The notes beneath the pieces were generated by a model. The model ran no database searches and was not told the origin of the DNA. It saw nothing but the letters and a program-made list of their open reading frames with translations. The translations under genes and the position numbers were made by a program. This document shows positions 8,188-15,661 of a stretch of DNA of 64,000 bases, one piece after another. Numbering within the stretch: position 1 is the stretch's first letter; the number at the start of each line of letters is the position of its first letter. Source of the stretch: Ectopseudomonas toyotomiensis (GTDB lineage Bacteria > Pseudomonadota > Gammaproteobacteria > Pseudomonadales > Pseudomonadaceae); NCBI RefSeq assembly GCF_900115695.1, contig NZ_FOXK01000005.1, positions 372,001 to 436,000 on the forward strand, in the 5' to 3' direction.

Positions 8188-9582
8188 TCACTCACGGGCA
8201 CCGGGGATGGCCAGCAGCTCGGTGAGGGCCGCATCGAGCATGGCGATCAGTTTGTCCACATCAGCCTCGGTGGTGCTCGGGCAGCACAGGGTCATGTTGT
8301 GAAACGGCGTGATCAGGATGCCGCGGTTGATCAGGTACAGGTGCAGGGCCATCTGCAGCTGGTCATGGAACGCCGCTTCGGCCTCGGCACCGGTGCGCGG
8401 CGGGGTGGCGCAGAACTGGAATTCACAGCGTGCGCCCAGCTCGGTCACCGACCAGTTCAGGTCGTGCTTGCCGATCAACTGGCGGAAGCCCTCGGCCAAG
8501 CGCGCCGCCAGCGGCAGCATGTGGTCGTAGGCCGCCTGGGTCATCACCTGTTCCAGGTTGGCACGCATGCAGTGCATGGCCAGAGCGTTGGCCGACAGGG
8601 TGGTGCCCATGCCGCTGTGGCCGTGACCGTGGCTTTCTTCACTGGCGCGCTGACGGGCTTTAGTCATGGCTTCGGCCATCGCTGCGCTGCAACCGAAGAT
8701 GCCGCAGGGCACGCCACCGGCGATGGGTTTGCCGACCACGAAGAAGTCCGGGTCGAGGCCCCACAACCGCGTGCAGCCGCCGACGTCGGTGGAGATGGTA
8801 TGGGTTTCGTCGATGATCAGCAGGCTGCCGTACTGGCGCGTCAGCTCGCGGCACTTCTGCATGAAGCCTGGATCGGGCAGGACCATGCCGATGTTGGTCA
8901 TCGCCGGCTCGCAGAGCAGGGCGCAGACGTCGCCCTGGGCCAATGCGGCTTCCAGCGCTTCGACGTCGTTGAAGGGAATGGCGCGGCTGTGCTCGGTCAG
9001 GTCGTAGGCCTGGCCGACCAGACCGGAGCGGTGCACGGTCTGGCCATCGCGCTCGCGCACCATCACGTCGTCGACGGTGCCGTGGTAGCAGCCGTCGAAC
9101 ACCAGCAGGGTCTTGCGCTGAGTGATGGCGCGCGCCCAGCGCAGCACGTAGCGGTTGGAGTCGGTGGCGGTGGCGGTCACCTGCCAGTAGGGCAGGCCGA
9201 AGCGCTGGGCCAGCAGCTCGCCGCAGACCACGGCGTCTTCGCCGGGCAGCATGGTGGTCAGGCCGTTGTTCGCCTGCTCGGCGAGGGCGCGAGCGACCGG
9301 GTCGGGGGAGTGGCCGAACATGGTGCCGGTGTCGCCCAGGCAGAAGTCGATGTACTCATGACCGTCCACGTCGAAGAAACGTGCGCCCTTGGCGCGTTCG
9401 ACGAACAGCGGCACCGGCGTCGACCAATCGGCCATCCAGTGCATCGGTACGCCGCCGTACAGCGAGTGACGGGCGCGTTCGGCCAGCGCCACGGACTTCG
9501 GATTGCGGGACAGGAACAGTTCGCGCTCGGCAGCGACGAAACGATCAACGGCGATTGGGCTGATGCCACTGGCGGTGGTCAT
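8188..9582 (-). CDS. Class III PLP-dependent aminotransferase (amine or omega-amino acid)
   Basis: The protein has 464 residues. A good ribosome site (gaggtaag) precedes the ATG at 9582. Class III features are YIDFCLGDTGTMFGHSPDPV (cofactor and substrate entry), DGCYHGTVDDV, LLIIDETHTI (the Asp that contacts the pyridine nitrogen) and FFVVGKPIAGGVPCGIFG with the Schiff-base Lys. This arrangement is closer to glutamate-1-semialdehyde aminomutase-like members than to GabT. It probably removes an amino group from an amine or gamma-glutamyl amine intermediate, together with the downstream ligase. It is divergent from the GntR gene; two palindromes of one family lie in the gap, so repression by that GntR protein is likely. 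Confidence 0.85.
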   Translation of the reverse strand: MTTASGISPIAVDRFVAAERELFLSRNPKSVALAERARHSLYGGVPMHWMADWSTPVPLFVERAKGARFFDVDGHEYIDFCLGDTGTMFGHSPDPVARALAEQANNGLTTMLPGEDAVVCGELLAQRFGLPYWQVTATATDSNRYVLRWARAITQRKTLLVFDGCYHGTVDDVMVRERDGQTVHRSGLVGQAYDLTEHSRAIPFNDVEALEAALAQGDVCALLCEPAMTNIGMVLPDPGFMQKCRELTRQYGSLLIIDETHTISTDVGGCTRLWGLDPDFFVVGKPIAGGVPCGIFGCSAAMAEAMTKARQRASEESHGHGHSGMGTTLSANALAMHCMRANLEQVMTQAAYDHMLPLAARLAEGFRQLIGKHDLNWSVTELGARCEFQFCATPPRTGAEAEAAFHDQLQMALHLYLINRGILITPFHNMTLCCPSTTEADVDKLIAMLDAALTELLAIPGARE

Positions 9583-9615
9583 GGGTCTTACCTCGATTGG
9601 ACGCTGCGGGCATGA

Positions 9616-9635
9616 TATTTTGTGATCACAAAATA
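9616..9635. promoter_or_regulatory. Operator palindrome 1 for the adjacent GntR regulator
   Basis: A perfect 20-bp palindrome (half-site tattttgtga) lies 34 bases before the aminotransferase start. The core TTTGTGATCACAAA recurs at 9681-9694. The centres are 62 bp apart, close to six helical turns, so two dimers would bind the same face of the DNA. Assignment to the neighbouring GntR protein is inference. Confidence 0.7.
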
Positions 9636-9678
9636 GTAAATGGTTTGATTGTGGTCAGGATTTTCAGCATTAATTGCG

Positions 9679-9697
9679 TATTTGTGATCACAAAATA
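9679..9697. promoter_or_regulatory. Operator palindrome 2 for the adjacent GntR regulator
   Basis: The 14-bp core tttgtga/tcacaaa at 9681-9694 is perfect and identical to the core of the first site. A further half-site-like tttttcacacaaaat lies near 9713-9727. The placement between divergent genes fits autoregulation as well as control of the aminotransferase. Confidence 0.65.
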
Positions 9698-9771
9698 CTT
9701 CGTGGTGAGCTATTTTTCACACAAAATCAGTTCCTGACGTAGACTCGCCACATTTTCCACCGGAGCCTTTC

Positions 9772-9837
9772 ATGCGTGACTGTAGCCTGACCCTTGCTCA
9801 ACTGCCGGCGCCACCGAGGGAGGTAGCGCATGGCTGA
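9772..9837 (+). CDS. Possible 21-residue leader peptide overlapping the GntR start
   Basis: An ATG at 9772 with an upstream cggag (6 bases away) opens a 21-codon frame, MRDCSLTLAQLPAPPREVAHG, that ends at TGA 9835-9837, inside the GntR gene, whose ATG is at 9830. The overlap would couple translation of the two. It may be chance; no stem-loop attenuator is obvious. Confidence 0.3.
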   Translation: MRDCSLTLAQLPAPPREVAHG

Positions 9838-10483
9838 CAATCTGCAGGAACAGCTGTATCAGAACATCCGCTCGGGCCTGCTGGCGGGGCGCTTTCAACC
9901 TGGCCAGCGGCTGAAGATCCGTGACCTCGCGGCACAATGGGGTACCAGCCCGATGCCGGTTCGCGCGGCCCTGCAGCGGCTGGTGGCCGAGGGTGTGCTG
10001 GAGGGCGAGCAGCAGCGCTCGGTGCGGGTCCCGTCGATGACCCGCGAACGCTACGAAAACATCTTTCAGGTGCGTCTGGCGCTGGAAGGTCTGGCAGTGG
10101 AGTTGGCCACGCCGAGCCTGACCCGCGACGATCTGGCCCTGCTGCGGGACTGCGTGCAACGCATGGATGTGGCCATCGAGACGCGACAGGTGCAGGACTA
10201 CCTCAACGCCAACAGCCAGTTTCACCTGCACTTGTACGGCGCCTGCGGCAACCCGGTGCTGATGCGTTCGATCGAGTCGCTATGGCTGCAGATCGGCCCC
10301 TTCTTCAACCGGCTTTTTACCGGCGCCGACCTGTCGCTACGGCTCAACGACTTTCATGAAGACGCCTTCGCCGCCATCGAGGCCGGCGACGCCAAGGGCG
10401 CACGTCAGGCCATGGAGCAGGATCTGCTGTATTTCGCGCGGTTCCTGCTCAACCTGCTGGCGCTGGAGCAGGGCGAGGTGTGA
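9830..10483 (+). CDS. GntR-family transcriptional regulator (FadR/FCD subfamily)
   Basis: The protein has 217 residues; gaggt sits just before the ATG at 9830. Residues 5-70 form the winged helix (LYQNIRSGLLAGRFQPGQRLKIRDLAAQWGTSPMPVRAALQRLVAEGVLE). The C-terminal helical FCD effector domain includes NSQFHLHLYGACGN and DFHEDAFAAIEAGDA, whose His/Asp positions usually bind a metal or carboxylate ligand. It is divergent from the aminotransferase-ligase pair and sits beside two matching palindromes, so it is most likely the local repressor sensing the pathway substrate. The ligand is unknown. Confidence 0.85.
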   Translation: MADNLQEQLYQNIRSGLLAGRFQPGQRLKIRDLAAQWGTSPMPVRAALQRLVAEGVLEGEQQRSVRVPSMTRERYENIFQVRLALEGLAVELATPSLTRDDLALLRDCVQRMDVAIETRQVQDYLNANSQFHLHLYGACGNPVLMRSIESLWLQIGPFFNRLFTGADLSLRLNDFHEDAFAAIEAGDAKGARQAMEQDLLYFARFLLNLLALEQGEV

Positions 10484-10506
10484 GTGGTGTGCCGATTCCC
10501 CTGAGG

Positions 10507-10576
10507 GTCGTGGCTAAAGCCCCTCCCACGGTGCCGAGTCTCGGGCACAGATGGTGGGAGGCGCTTTAGCGGCGAC
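10507..10576. repeat. REP pair, gtgggagg.gctttagc family
   Basis: Imperfect inverted arms 10507-10529 and 10554-10576 belong to the same family as 8136-8182. It occupies the gap between the convergent GntR and SMI1/KNR4 genes. Confidence 0.65.
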
Positions 10577-10588
10577 AAGGCTTTGCCG

Positions 10589-10996
10589 TCAGCTCTCCAG
10601 CCAGACGTCGCGGCACCAGTGCCAGACCGAGTCCCAGCTTTCGTCGGTCAGCTCGCCTTCGTCGCCATCCCACAGCCAGACCTGACCTTCCACGTCCACG
10701 GCGTAGTAGTCGCGGCCGTCCTGGCACAGCGGCACCAGATCGCGTGGCAGGCCGAGGCTCCAGGCTTCGGCGGCGACTTCCGGCAGGTAGGTGTGCGATT
10801 GCGGATCACTGGCGGTCACCGGCTCCAGGCGGCCGTAGACCACATCACTGACCTTGAGCAGGTATTCGCGCAGCTCGAAGGGCAAGTGAATGAGGATCTG
10901 CTCCTGAATCTCCACCAGGGTCTCTTCTTCCGGCAGCTCCAGCGGTACCGGGACCGGCTCGTTGAGTTCGCGCAGCTGTTCGATGACTTCTTCCAC
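10589..10996 (-). CDS. SMI1/KNR4 (SUKH) family protein
   Basis: The protein has 135 residues. The acidic N-terminus is followed by LPFELREYLLKVSDVVYGRLEPV and DLVPLCQDGRDYYAVDVEGQVWLWDGDEGEL, the typical SUKH core. Many SUKH proteins are immunity proteins against contact-dependent toxins, but single chromosomal copies like this one, without a toxin gene next door, have no proven function. It is cytoplasmic. Confidence 0.75.
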   Translation of the reverse strand: MEEVIEQLRELNEPVPVPLELPEEETLVEIQEQILIHLPFELREYLLKVSDVVYGRLEPVTASDPQSHTYLPEVAAEAWSLGLPRDLVPLCQDGRDYYAVDVEGQVWLWDGDEGELTDESWDSVWHWCRDVWLES

Positions 10997-11101
10997 GGCG
11001 TCGGCTCCTCATCAGGGGGGATCGGCTTTATACAGTAGCTGGCCAGCAGAATGAAAACATGTCGACGTCACGGCATACTGGCGCTTTTGCGGAGCCCTTT
11101 G

Positions 11102-11572
11102 ATGTCATCTCTTGCCTGGCACTGCCTGCACCACAGCGAACTCGATACCGCCACCCTCTATGAACTGCTGGCGCTGCGCACCCAGGTGTTCGTGGTCGAG
11201 CAGAACTGTCCCTATCTGGAAACCGATGGCCAGGACCTGGTCGGTGACACCTGTCACCTGCTGGCGCGTGACGAGTCGGGGCTGGTGGGCTACCTGCGCC
11301 TGCTCGATCCGCAGCGTATGGACGGCGAGGTGGTGATCGGTCGGGTGGTGATCGCCGAGCGGGCGCGCGGCACCGGGCTGGGTCACCGGCTGATGGAGCA
11401 GGCGCTGCTCGAGTGTCACCAGCGTTGGCCGGGCGTGCCGGTCTATCTGTCGGCGCAGGCGCATCTGCAGGGGTACTAAGGGCGTTACGGTTTCGCGGCG
11501 GTGAGCGAGGTGTATCTGGAGGACGACATCCCGCATATCGGCATGCGCCGGGCTGCTACCGATCCATCGTGA
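11102..11572 (+). pseudogene. elaA: ElaA-like GNAT acetyltransferase, interrupted by an in-frame TAA
   Basis: The ATG at 11102 has ggag seven bases before it. The first 125 codons read as an ElaA-type GNAT protein: HHSELDTATLYELLALRTQVFVVEQNCPYLETDG, then VVIGRVVIAERARGTGLG (acetyl-CoA site), then PVYLSAQAHLQGY. A TAA stop follows at 11477-11479. The same frame continues after it with GRYGFAAVSEVYLEDDIPHIGMRRA to a TGA at 11570-11572. In E. coli ElaA this junction reads HLQNFYQSFGF...VYEEDGIPHIGM, so the TAA sits where a Tyr codon (TAT or TAC) is expected: one base change. The truncated product lacks the final strand pair of the fold and is probably inactive, unless the stop is read through or is a sequence error. 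Confidence 0.85.
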
Positions 11573-11620
11573 TGGGCTGTAGGAGCGGCTTCAGCCGTGA
11601 TAACCGGTAAATGCCCAAAT

Positions 11621-11648
11621 AAAAAACCCGGGCAAGCCCGGGTTTTTT
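11621..11648. terminator. Strong bidirectional intrinsic terminator
   Basis: AAAAAACCCGGG-caag-CCCGGGTTTTTT is a perfect palindromic hairpin with A and T runs on both sides, placed between the converging elaA-like gene and the Tim44-domain gene. Confidence 0.9.
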
Positions 11649-11662
11649 GTGCGTCGTAGCGA

Positions 11663-12517
11663 TCAGTTCTGGCGAATGCCGGCGATCAGCCAGGGCTGGT
11701 TGTCGCCCTGGGCGCGCTCCAGGCGCCAGCTTTCGCTGAACGGCTCGCCCTGATCGAAGCGCGAAGTCTTCGACACACCGCTGAAGGTCAGGGTGGCGAT
11801 GGTTTTCTCGGCATTGTCGTCGACGCCATCGAGTTGCACGTTGAGGTCTTCGATGTAGGTGGACTGGAAGCCGTCACCCAGCTCGGCGCGTTCGCGCTTG
11901 AGGAACTCCAGCAGTTGCGGGGTGACGAACTCGGCAATCTTGTCCATCTCGTCGGCGTCCCAGTGCTGCTGCAGGTTCATGAAGTGCTCACGACCGGCGG
12001 CAATGAAGCTCTGCTCGTTGAACCAGGCCGGGGCGTTGATCACCGGAGCGGCCGAAGCCAGACGACCGCCGAAGATATTGCTGCCAGCGGCCGGCGCGTT
12101 GTCGGCGTTCGGCATTTCACGCTGGTACGGAGCACCGGCAGCAGCCATTTGTGGCTGTTGGCGAGCGCGACGGGCGGCGAGGAAACGGAACAGCAGGAAG
12201 GCGATCAGGCCGAAGATCAGCATGTCCATGATCTGCAGGCCTTCGAAACCATCACCCATGAACATCGAGGCCAGCAGGCCACCGGCGGCCAGACCGGCCA
12301 GCGGGCCGAGCCAGCGCGAAGCGCCGCTGGCGGCAGCGGCAGGCTGTTGACGACCGGGTGCCTGGGCAGCCGGCTGTGCCGGTGGCGTAGCCTGGCGGGT
12401 CTGGTGGCTGGGCGCAGAGCCGAAGGATTTGCCACCGCCAAAACGCTTGGCGTGGGCTTCGAAGCTGAAGGTCAGTGCCAGGCACAGCACCATGGCGATA
12501 CTGAGGAAACGCTGCAT
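11663..12517 (-). CDS. Tim44-like domain membrane protein
   Basis: The protein has 284 residues from the ATG at 12517, chosen because it opens a signal sequence (MQRFLSIAMVLCLALTFSFEAHA); the upstream extension is out of character. A Gly/Ser/Gln/Pro-rich segment (KRFGGGKSFGSAPSHQT...) is followed by two hydrophobic stretches near residues 75-115 (LAGLAAGGLLASMFMG, MDMLIFGLIAFLLFRFL). The C-terminal 140 residues (SFIAAGREHFMNLQQHWDADEMDKIAEFVTPQLLEFL) match the Tim44/TimA-like domain. Bacterial members are inner-membrane proteins of unsettled function. It stands alone between terminators. Confidence 0.8.
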   Translation of the reverse strand: MQRFLSIAMVLCLALTFSFEAHAKRFGGGKSFGSAPSHQTRQATPPAQPAAQAPGRQQPAAAASGASRWLGPLAGLAAGGLLASMFMGDGFEGLQIMDMLIFGLIAFLLFRFLAARRARQQPQMAAAGAPYQREMPNADNAPAAGSNIFGGRLASAAPVINAPAWFNEQSFIAAGREHFMNLQQHWDADEMDKIAEFVTPQLLEFLKRERAELGDGFQSTYIEDLNVQLDGVDDNAEKTIATLTFSGVSKTSRFDQGEPFSESWRLERAQGDNQPWLIAGIRQN

Positions 12518-12673
12518 CACGGTTTTCTCTCTTGTGGAAAAGCTTGGTCGGCATCTTGCCCGCCACGGGGGCGCATGACCAGTGACAGAATGTTTCCGGC
12601 TTTTGCCTGCGCTAGACGGTGCCGTGCGCGCCCGGCTTGCTAGCGAAGCGGCCCCTGTTGCGCATGGCATGCC

Positions 12674-13255
12674 CTACGGGCGTTGCAGTAGCAGGGGCAG
12701 GGGGCCGCAGCGCAGTTGGCCACGGAGAAAGGCGCGGAAGGTTGCTACATCTTCTTCTGGATGGCGCAGCCAGTGTACGAAGCTGCGCAGGTAGGCGCCG
12801 GTGAGCAGGGTTTCCTCGGCGATGCGGCGCAGGTGCAGACTTTGCCGGCCAGCGGTTTCGCGCCACCACTGCACGGTGCGGCTGATGCGCATCAGGCCGA
12901 GCACCTGCAGGTGGATATGTCCGGGTTCGAGCTTGTACAGCAGCATCTGCCCGGTCACCGCGCGATGGGCTGCCAGGCTGTCGAGCCAGGCCAGCAGGCA
13001 GCTTTCCAGACGTTGTTCGGCGTTCAGACCCTGCAGATCGGGATTTCTGGCGTGGCCGAGCATGGCCAGGTCGGCGCGGTCGAACCAGGCTTCCACCAGG
13101 TCGTCCTTGTCGCGGTAGTGACGGGCAATATCGTCCAGGCCAATGTCGAGCGCGGCGGCGACGTCGAACAGGTGCAGGCGCTCCCAGCCGCAGACGTCGG
13201 CCAGTTGCAGGGCGGTATCGAGGATGTGGGCGGGGTCGGTTGGCTTTTTCTTCAT
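12674..13255 (-). CDS. TetR-family transcriptional regulator
   Basis: The protein has 193 residues from the ATG at 13255 (MKKKPTDPAHILDTALQLADVCGWERLHLFDVAAALDIGLDDIARHYRDKDDLVEAWFDRAD), which places the TetR helix-turn-helix at about residues 10-55. The frame continues upstream to 13402 through a repeat element, which is not coding. The C-terminal ligand domain has no recognisable signature. Target genes are unknown; neither neighbour is divergent from it within a short gap. Confidence 0.75.
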   Translation of the reverse strand: MKKKPTDPAHILDTALQLADVCGWERLHLFDVAAALDIGLDDIARHYRDKDDLVEAWFDRADLAMLGHARNPDLQGLNAEQRLESCLLAWLDSLAAHRAVTGQMLLYKLEPGHIHLQVLGLMRISRTVQWWRETAGRQSLHLRRIAEETLLTGAYLRSFVHWLRHPEEDVATFRAFLRGQLRCGPLPLLLQRP

Positions 13256-13320
13256 CCCTGAAGTATGGCTGCCGGCGCATGAGCTGGCGTCTGGAACGAC
13301 AAACGTAGCCTTCAGCGGCC

Positions 13321-13391
13321 GGTGCGCGCGGCGCACCCTACGTGGCGTCTGCGTTGTGAGGCTGACACGGGTAGGGTGCGCCATGCGCACC
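13321..13391. repeat. Inverted repeat, gtagggtgcgc family (second copy)
   Basis: The arms 13321-13341 and 13371-13391 pair and match those at 421-486 and 27975-28075. The element fills the gap between the TetR gene and the TRAP binding protein gene. Confidence 0.7.
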
Positions 13392-13411
13392 GCCGTCGCC
13401 AATCGACGTGC

Positions 13412-14494
13412 TCAGCGCCAGTCGTACAGCTCTTTTTCCGACAGCGCCTGCATCGAGGTGGCCAGCGCCTGGAAGGCCTGCATGGAGGCCCAGATGCGGC
13501 CGTTGAGCTCGCTCTGCGCGGCCAGCTCGCCAAGCACTTGTTCGCTCTCGTTTTGCATGGCCTGCAGCACCTCGTCGGGGAAGCGCTTGAGCAGCGTGCC
13601 GCTCTTCTTCAGCTCGTCCAGCGCCAGGGCGTTGTGGTAGACGTAGTCGTCCATCATGTCCTGGGTCGCTGCGCGCGCCGCTTCGGTGACGATGGCCTGC
13701 AGGTCGGCCGGTAGCGCATCGAAGGCCTTCTGGTTGATCAGCAGCTCGAGCACCGACTGCGGCTCCTGCCAGCCCGGGTAGTAGTAATACCTGGCGGCCT
13801 TCTGCAGGCCGAAGGCCAGGTCGTTGTAGGGGCTGACCCAGTCGGTGGCGTCGATGGCGCCGGTCTGCAGGGCGGTGAAGATTTCGCCACCCGGCATCAC
13901 CACGGTGGTCGCACCCAGGCGGTTCCAGACTTCGCCGCCGAGGCCCGGCATACGGATCTTCAGGCCTTTGATGTCAGCCAGGCTGTTGATTTCCTTGTTG
14001 AACCAGCCGCCCATCTGCATGGTGCTGTTGCCCGCCGTCAGCGGCTTGAGGCCGAACGGCGCATAGGCTTCGTCCCACAGTGCCTGGCCGCCGCCCTTGT
14101 TCAGCCAGGCGTTCATTTCCAGGGTGGACAGGCCGAAGGGTACTGCGCCGAAGAACTGCGCGGCCGGTACCTTGCCCTTCCAGTAATAGGGTGTGCCATG
14201 GCCGAGTTCCGCCGTACCGCGAGACACGGCGTCGAACACCTCCAGTGCCGGCACCAACTCGCCAGCGGCATAGACCTTGATGGTCAGGCGCCCGGCGCTC
14301 ATGGCGTTGACGCGCTCGGCCAGGCGTTCGGCTGCGGTGCCGGTGCCGGGTGCGTTCTTCGGCCAGGTGGTGACCATCTTCCAGTGGAAGGTCTGGGCGG
14401 GGGCTGCGGCCTGGTCGGCCGGTGCGGAGTCGTCCTTGCAGCCGATCAGGCCGAGGGCGAGCAGGGGTAGGAGGAGCAGAGAGCGAAGGCGCAT
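13412..14494 (-). CDS. TRAP transporter substrate-binding lipoprotein (DctP/TakP type), copy 2
   Basis: The protein has 360 residues. MRLRSLLLLPLLALGLIGC ends in a lipobox (LIGC), so the mature protein is a lipoprotein. The DctP fold is clear: WKMVTTWPKNAPGTGTAAERLAERVNAMSAGRLTIKVYAAGELVPALEVFDAV, then GLKIRMPGLGGEVWNRLGATTVVMPGGEIFTALQTGAIDATDWVSPYNDLAFGL. DATDW and the following YYYPGWQEP resemble TakP-type binders of 2-oxo or hydroxy carboxylates. It is a close paralogue of the next gene upstream. No DctQ or DctM membrane subunits are within the window. A hairpin terminator lies 17 bases before its start, so its expression may be lower than that of copy 1. Confidence 0.85.
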   Translation of the reverse strand: MRLRSLLLLPLLALGLIGCKDDSAPADQAAAPAQTFHWKMVTTWPKNAPGTGTAAERLAERVNAMSAGRLTIKVYAAGELVPALEVFDAVSRGTAELGHGTPYYWKGKVPAAQFFGAVPFGLSTLEMNAWLNKGGGQALWDEAYAPFGLKPLTAGNSTMQMGGWFNKEINSLADIKGLKIRMPGLGGEVWNRLGATTVVMPGGEIFTALQTGAIDATDWVSPYNDLAFGLQKAARYYYYPGWQEPQSVLELLINQKAFDALPADLQAIVTEAARAATQDMMDDYVYHNALALDELKKSGTLLKRFPDEVLQAMQNESEQVLGELAAQSELNGRIWASMQAFQALATSMQALSEKELYDWR

Positions 14495-14510
14495 GGGCAG
14501 AATCCCTAAG

Positions 14511-14535
14511 AAAAACGGGGCTTTTCAGCCCCGTT
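14511..14535 (-). terminator. Intrinsic terminator or attenuator between the tandem TRAP genes
   Basis: On the minus strand, acggggct-gaaa-agccccgt is followed by TTTTC. It lies directly after the stop of copy 1 and before the ribosome site of copy 2. Partial read-through would set the ratio of the two proteins. Confidence 0.75.
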
Positions 14536-14543
14536 CAGTTGGC

Positions 14544-15638
14544 TCAACGCCAGTTGTACAGCTCTTTCTCGGTCAGCGCCTGCATGGCGCTGGCCTCTTC
14601 GAGGAAGGCTTTCTGCGAGGCCCAGATGCGGCCGTTGAGGTCGTTCTCGGCAGCCAAAGACTCGAGCACTACGTTGGATTGCTCACGCATGGCTTGCAGC
14701 ACCTCGTCCGGCAGACGCTTGAACTGCACGCCCTCGCTCTTCAGGCTTTGCAGCGCCTTGGCGTTGTTGAACACGTAGTCGTCCATCATATCCAGGGTCG
14801 CGGCGCGCGCGGCTTCGACGACGATGGCCTGCAGGTCGGCCGGCAGCGCGTCGAAGGCCTTCTGGTTGACCATGGATTCGACCACGGCCTGCGGCTCCTG
14901 CCAGCCTGGGAAGTAGTAGTACTTGGCTGCCTTGTGCAGACCGAAGGCCAGGTCGTTGTACGGGCCGACCCAGTCGGTGGCATCGATGGCGCCGGTCTGC
15001 AGGGAGGTGAAGATCTCGCCGCCCGGCAGGTTGACGGTGATCGCGCCGAGCTTGCTCCAGACTTCGCCGCCGAGGCCCGGCATGCGGATCTTCAGGCCCT
15101 TGATGTCGCCCAGGCTGTTGATTTCCTTGTTGAACCAGCCACCCATCTGCATGGTGGTGTTGCCGGCCGACAGTGGCTTCACGCCGAACGGTGCGTAGGT
15201 TTCGTCCCACAGTGCTTGGCCGCCGCCCTTGCTCAGCCAGGCGTTCATTTCCAGGGTGGACAGGCCGAACGGCACGCTGCTGAAGAACTGCGCAGCCGGC
15301 ACCTTGCCTTTCCAATAATACGGCGTGCCGTGACCCATCTCGGCGGTGCCGCGCGAGACGGCATCGAACACTTCCAGCGCCGGCACCAGCTCACCGGCAG
15401 CGTAGACCTTGACGGTCAGGCGTCCGGCGCTCATGGCGTTGATGCGTTCGGCCAGGCGCTCGGCGGCGGTGCCCAGGCCCGGGAAGTTTTTCGGCCACGA
15501 AGTGACCATCTTCCAGTGGACGGTTTCTGCTGGCTTGGCAGCGGCTTGCTCGCTGGCAGCCTTTTCTTCTTTACAACCAACCAGGCCGATGGCGGCGATC
15601 AGTGCCACAGCGGCGCCGAACAGATTGCGGCGATTCAT
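14544..15638 (-). CDS. TRAP transporter substrate-binding lipoprotein (DctP/TakP type), copy 1
   Basis: The protein has 364 residues. MNRRNLFGAAVALIAAIGLVGC is a lipoprotein signal peptide (LVGC). The body is nearly collinear with copy 2: WKMVTSWPKNFPGLGTAAERLAERINAMSAGRLTVKVYAAGELVPALEVFDAVSRGTAEMGHG and GGEIFTSLQTGAIDATDWVGPYNDLAFGL with YYYFPGWQEP, the carboxylate-contacting Arg (KGLKIRMPGLGGEVW) and Trp/Tyr positions being kept. Differences cluster in short patches (VNLPGG against VVMPGG) and in the C-terminal helices. The pair looks like a tandem duplication. Partner membrane proteins must be encoded elsewhere, or the proteins have a sensory role. Confidence 0.85.
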   Translation of the reverse strand: MNRRNLFGAAVALIAAIGLVGCKEEKAASEQAAAKPAETVHWKMVTSWPKNFPGLGTAAERLAERINAMSAGRLTVKVYAAGELVPALEVFDAVSRGTAEMGHGTPYYWKGKVPAAQFFSSVPFGLSTLEMNAWLSKGGGQALWDETYAPFGVKPLSAGNTTMQMGGWFNKEINSLGDIKGLKIRMPGLGGEVWSKLGAITVNLPGGEIFTSLQTGAIDATDWVGPYNDLAFGLHKAAKYYYFPGWQEPQAVVESMVNQKAFDALPADLQAIVVEAARAATLDMMDDYVFNNAKALQSLKSEGVQFKRLPDEVLQAMREQSNVVLESLAAENDLNGRIWASQKAFLEEASAMQALTEKELYNWR

Positions 15639-15661
15639 CGATTATCTCCAGATACGGTGTG

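Noticed and set aside
6735..8225. 496-codon open frame on the plus strand opposite the glutamine-synthetase-like gene
   Set aside because: It is the antisense of a clear gene and encodes a low-complexity His/Gln/Val/Gly-rich text, the usual shadow of high-GC codon use.
7912..9615. 567-codon plus-strand open frame
   Set aside because: Antisense of the aminotransferase gene; no recognisable protein text.
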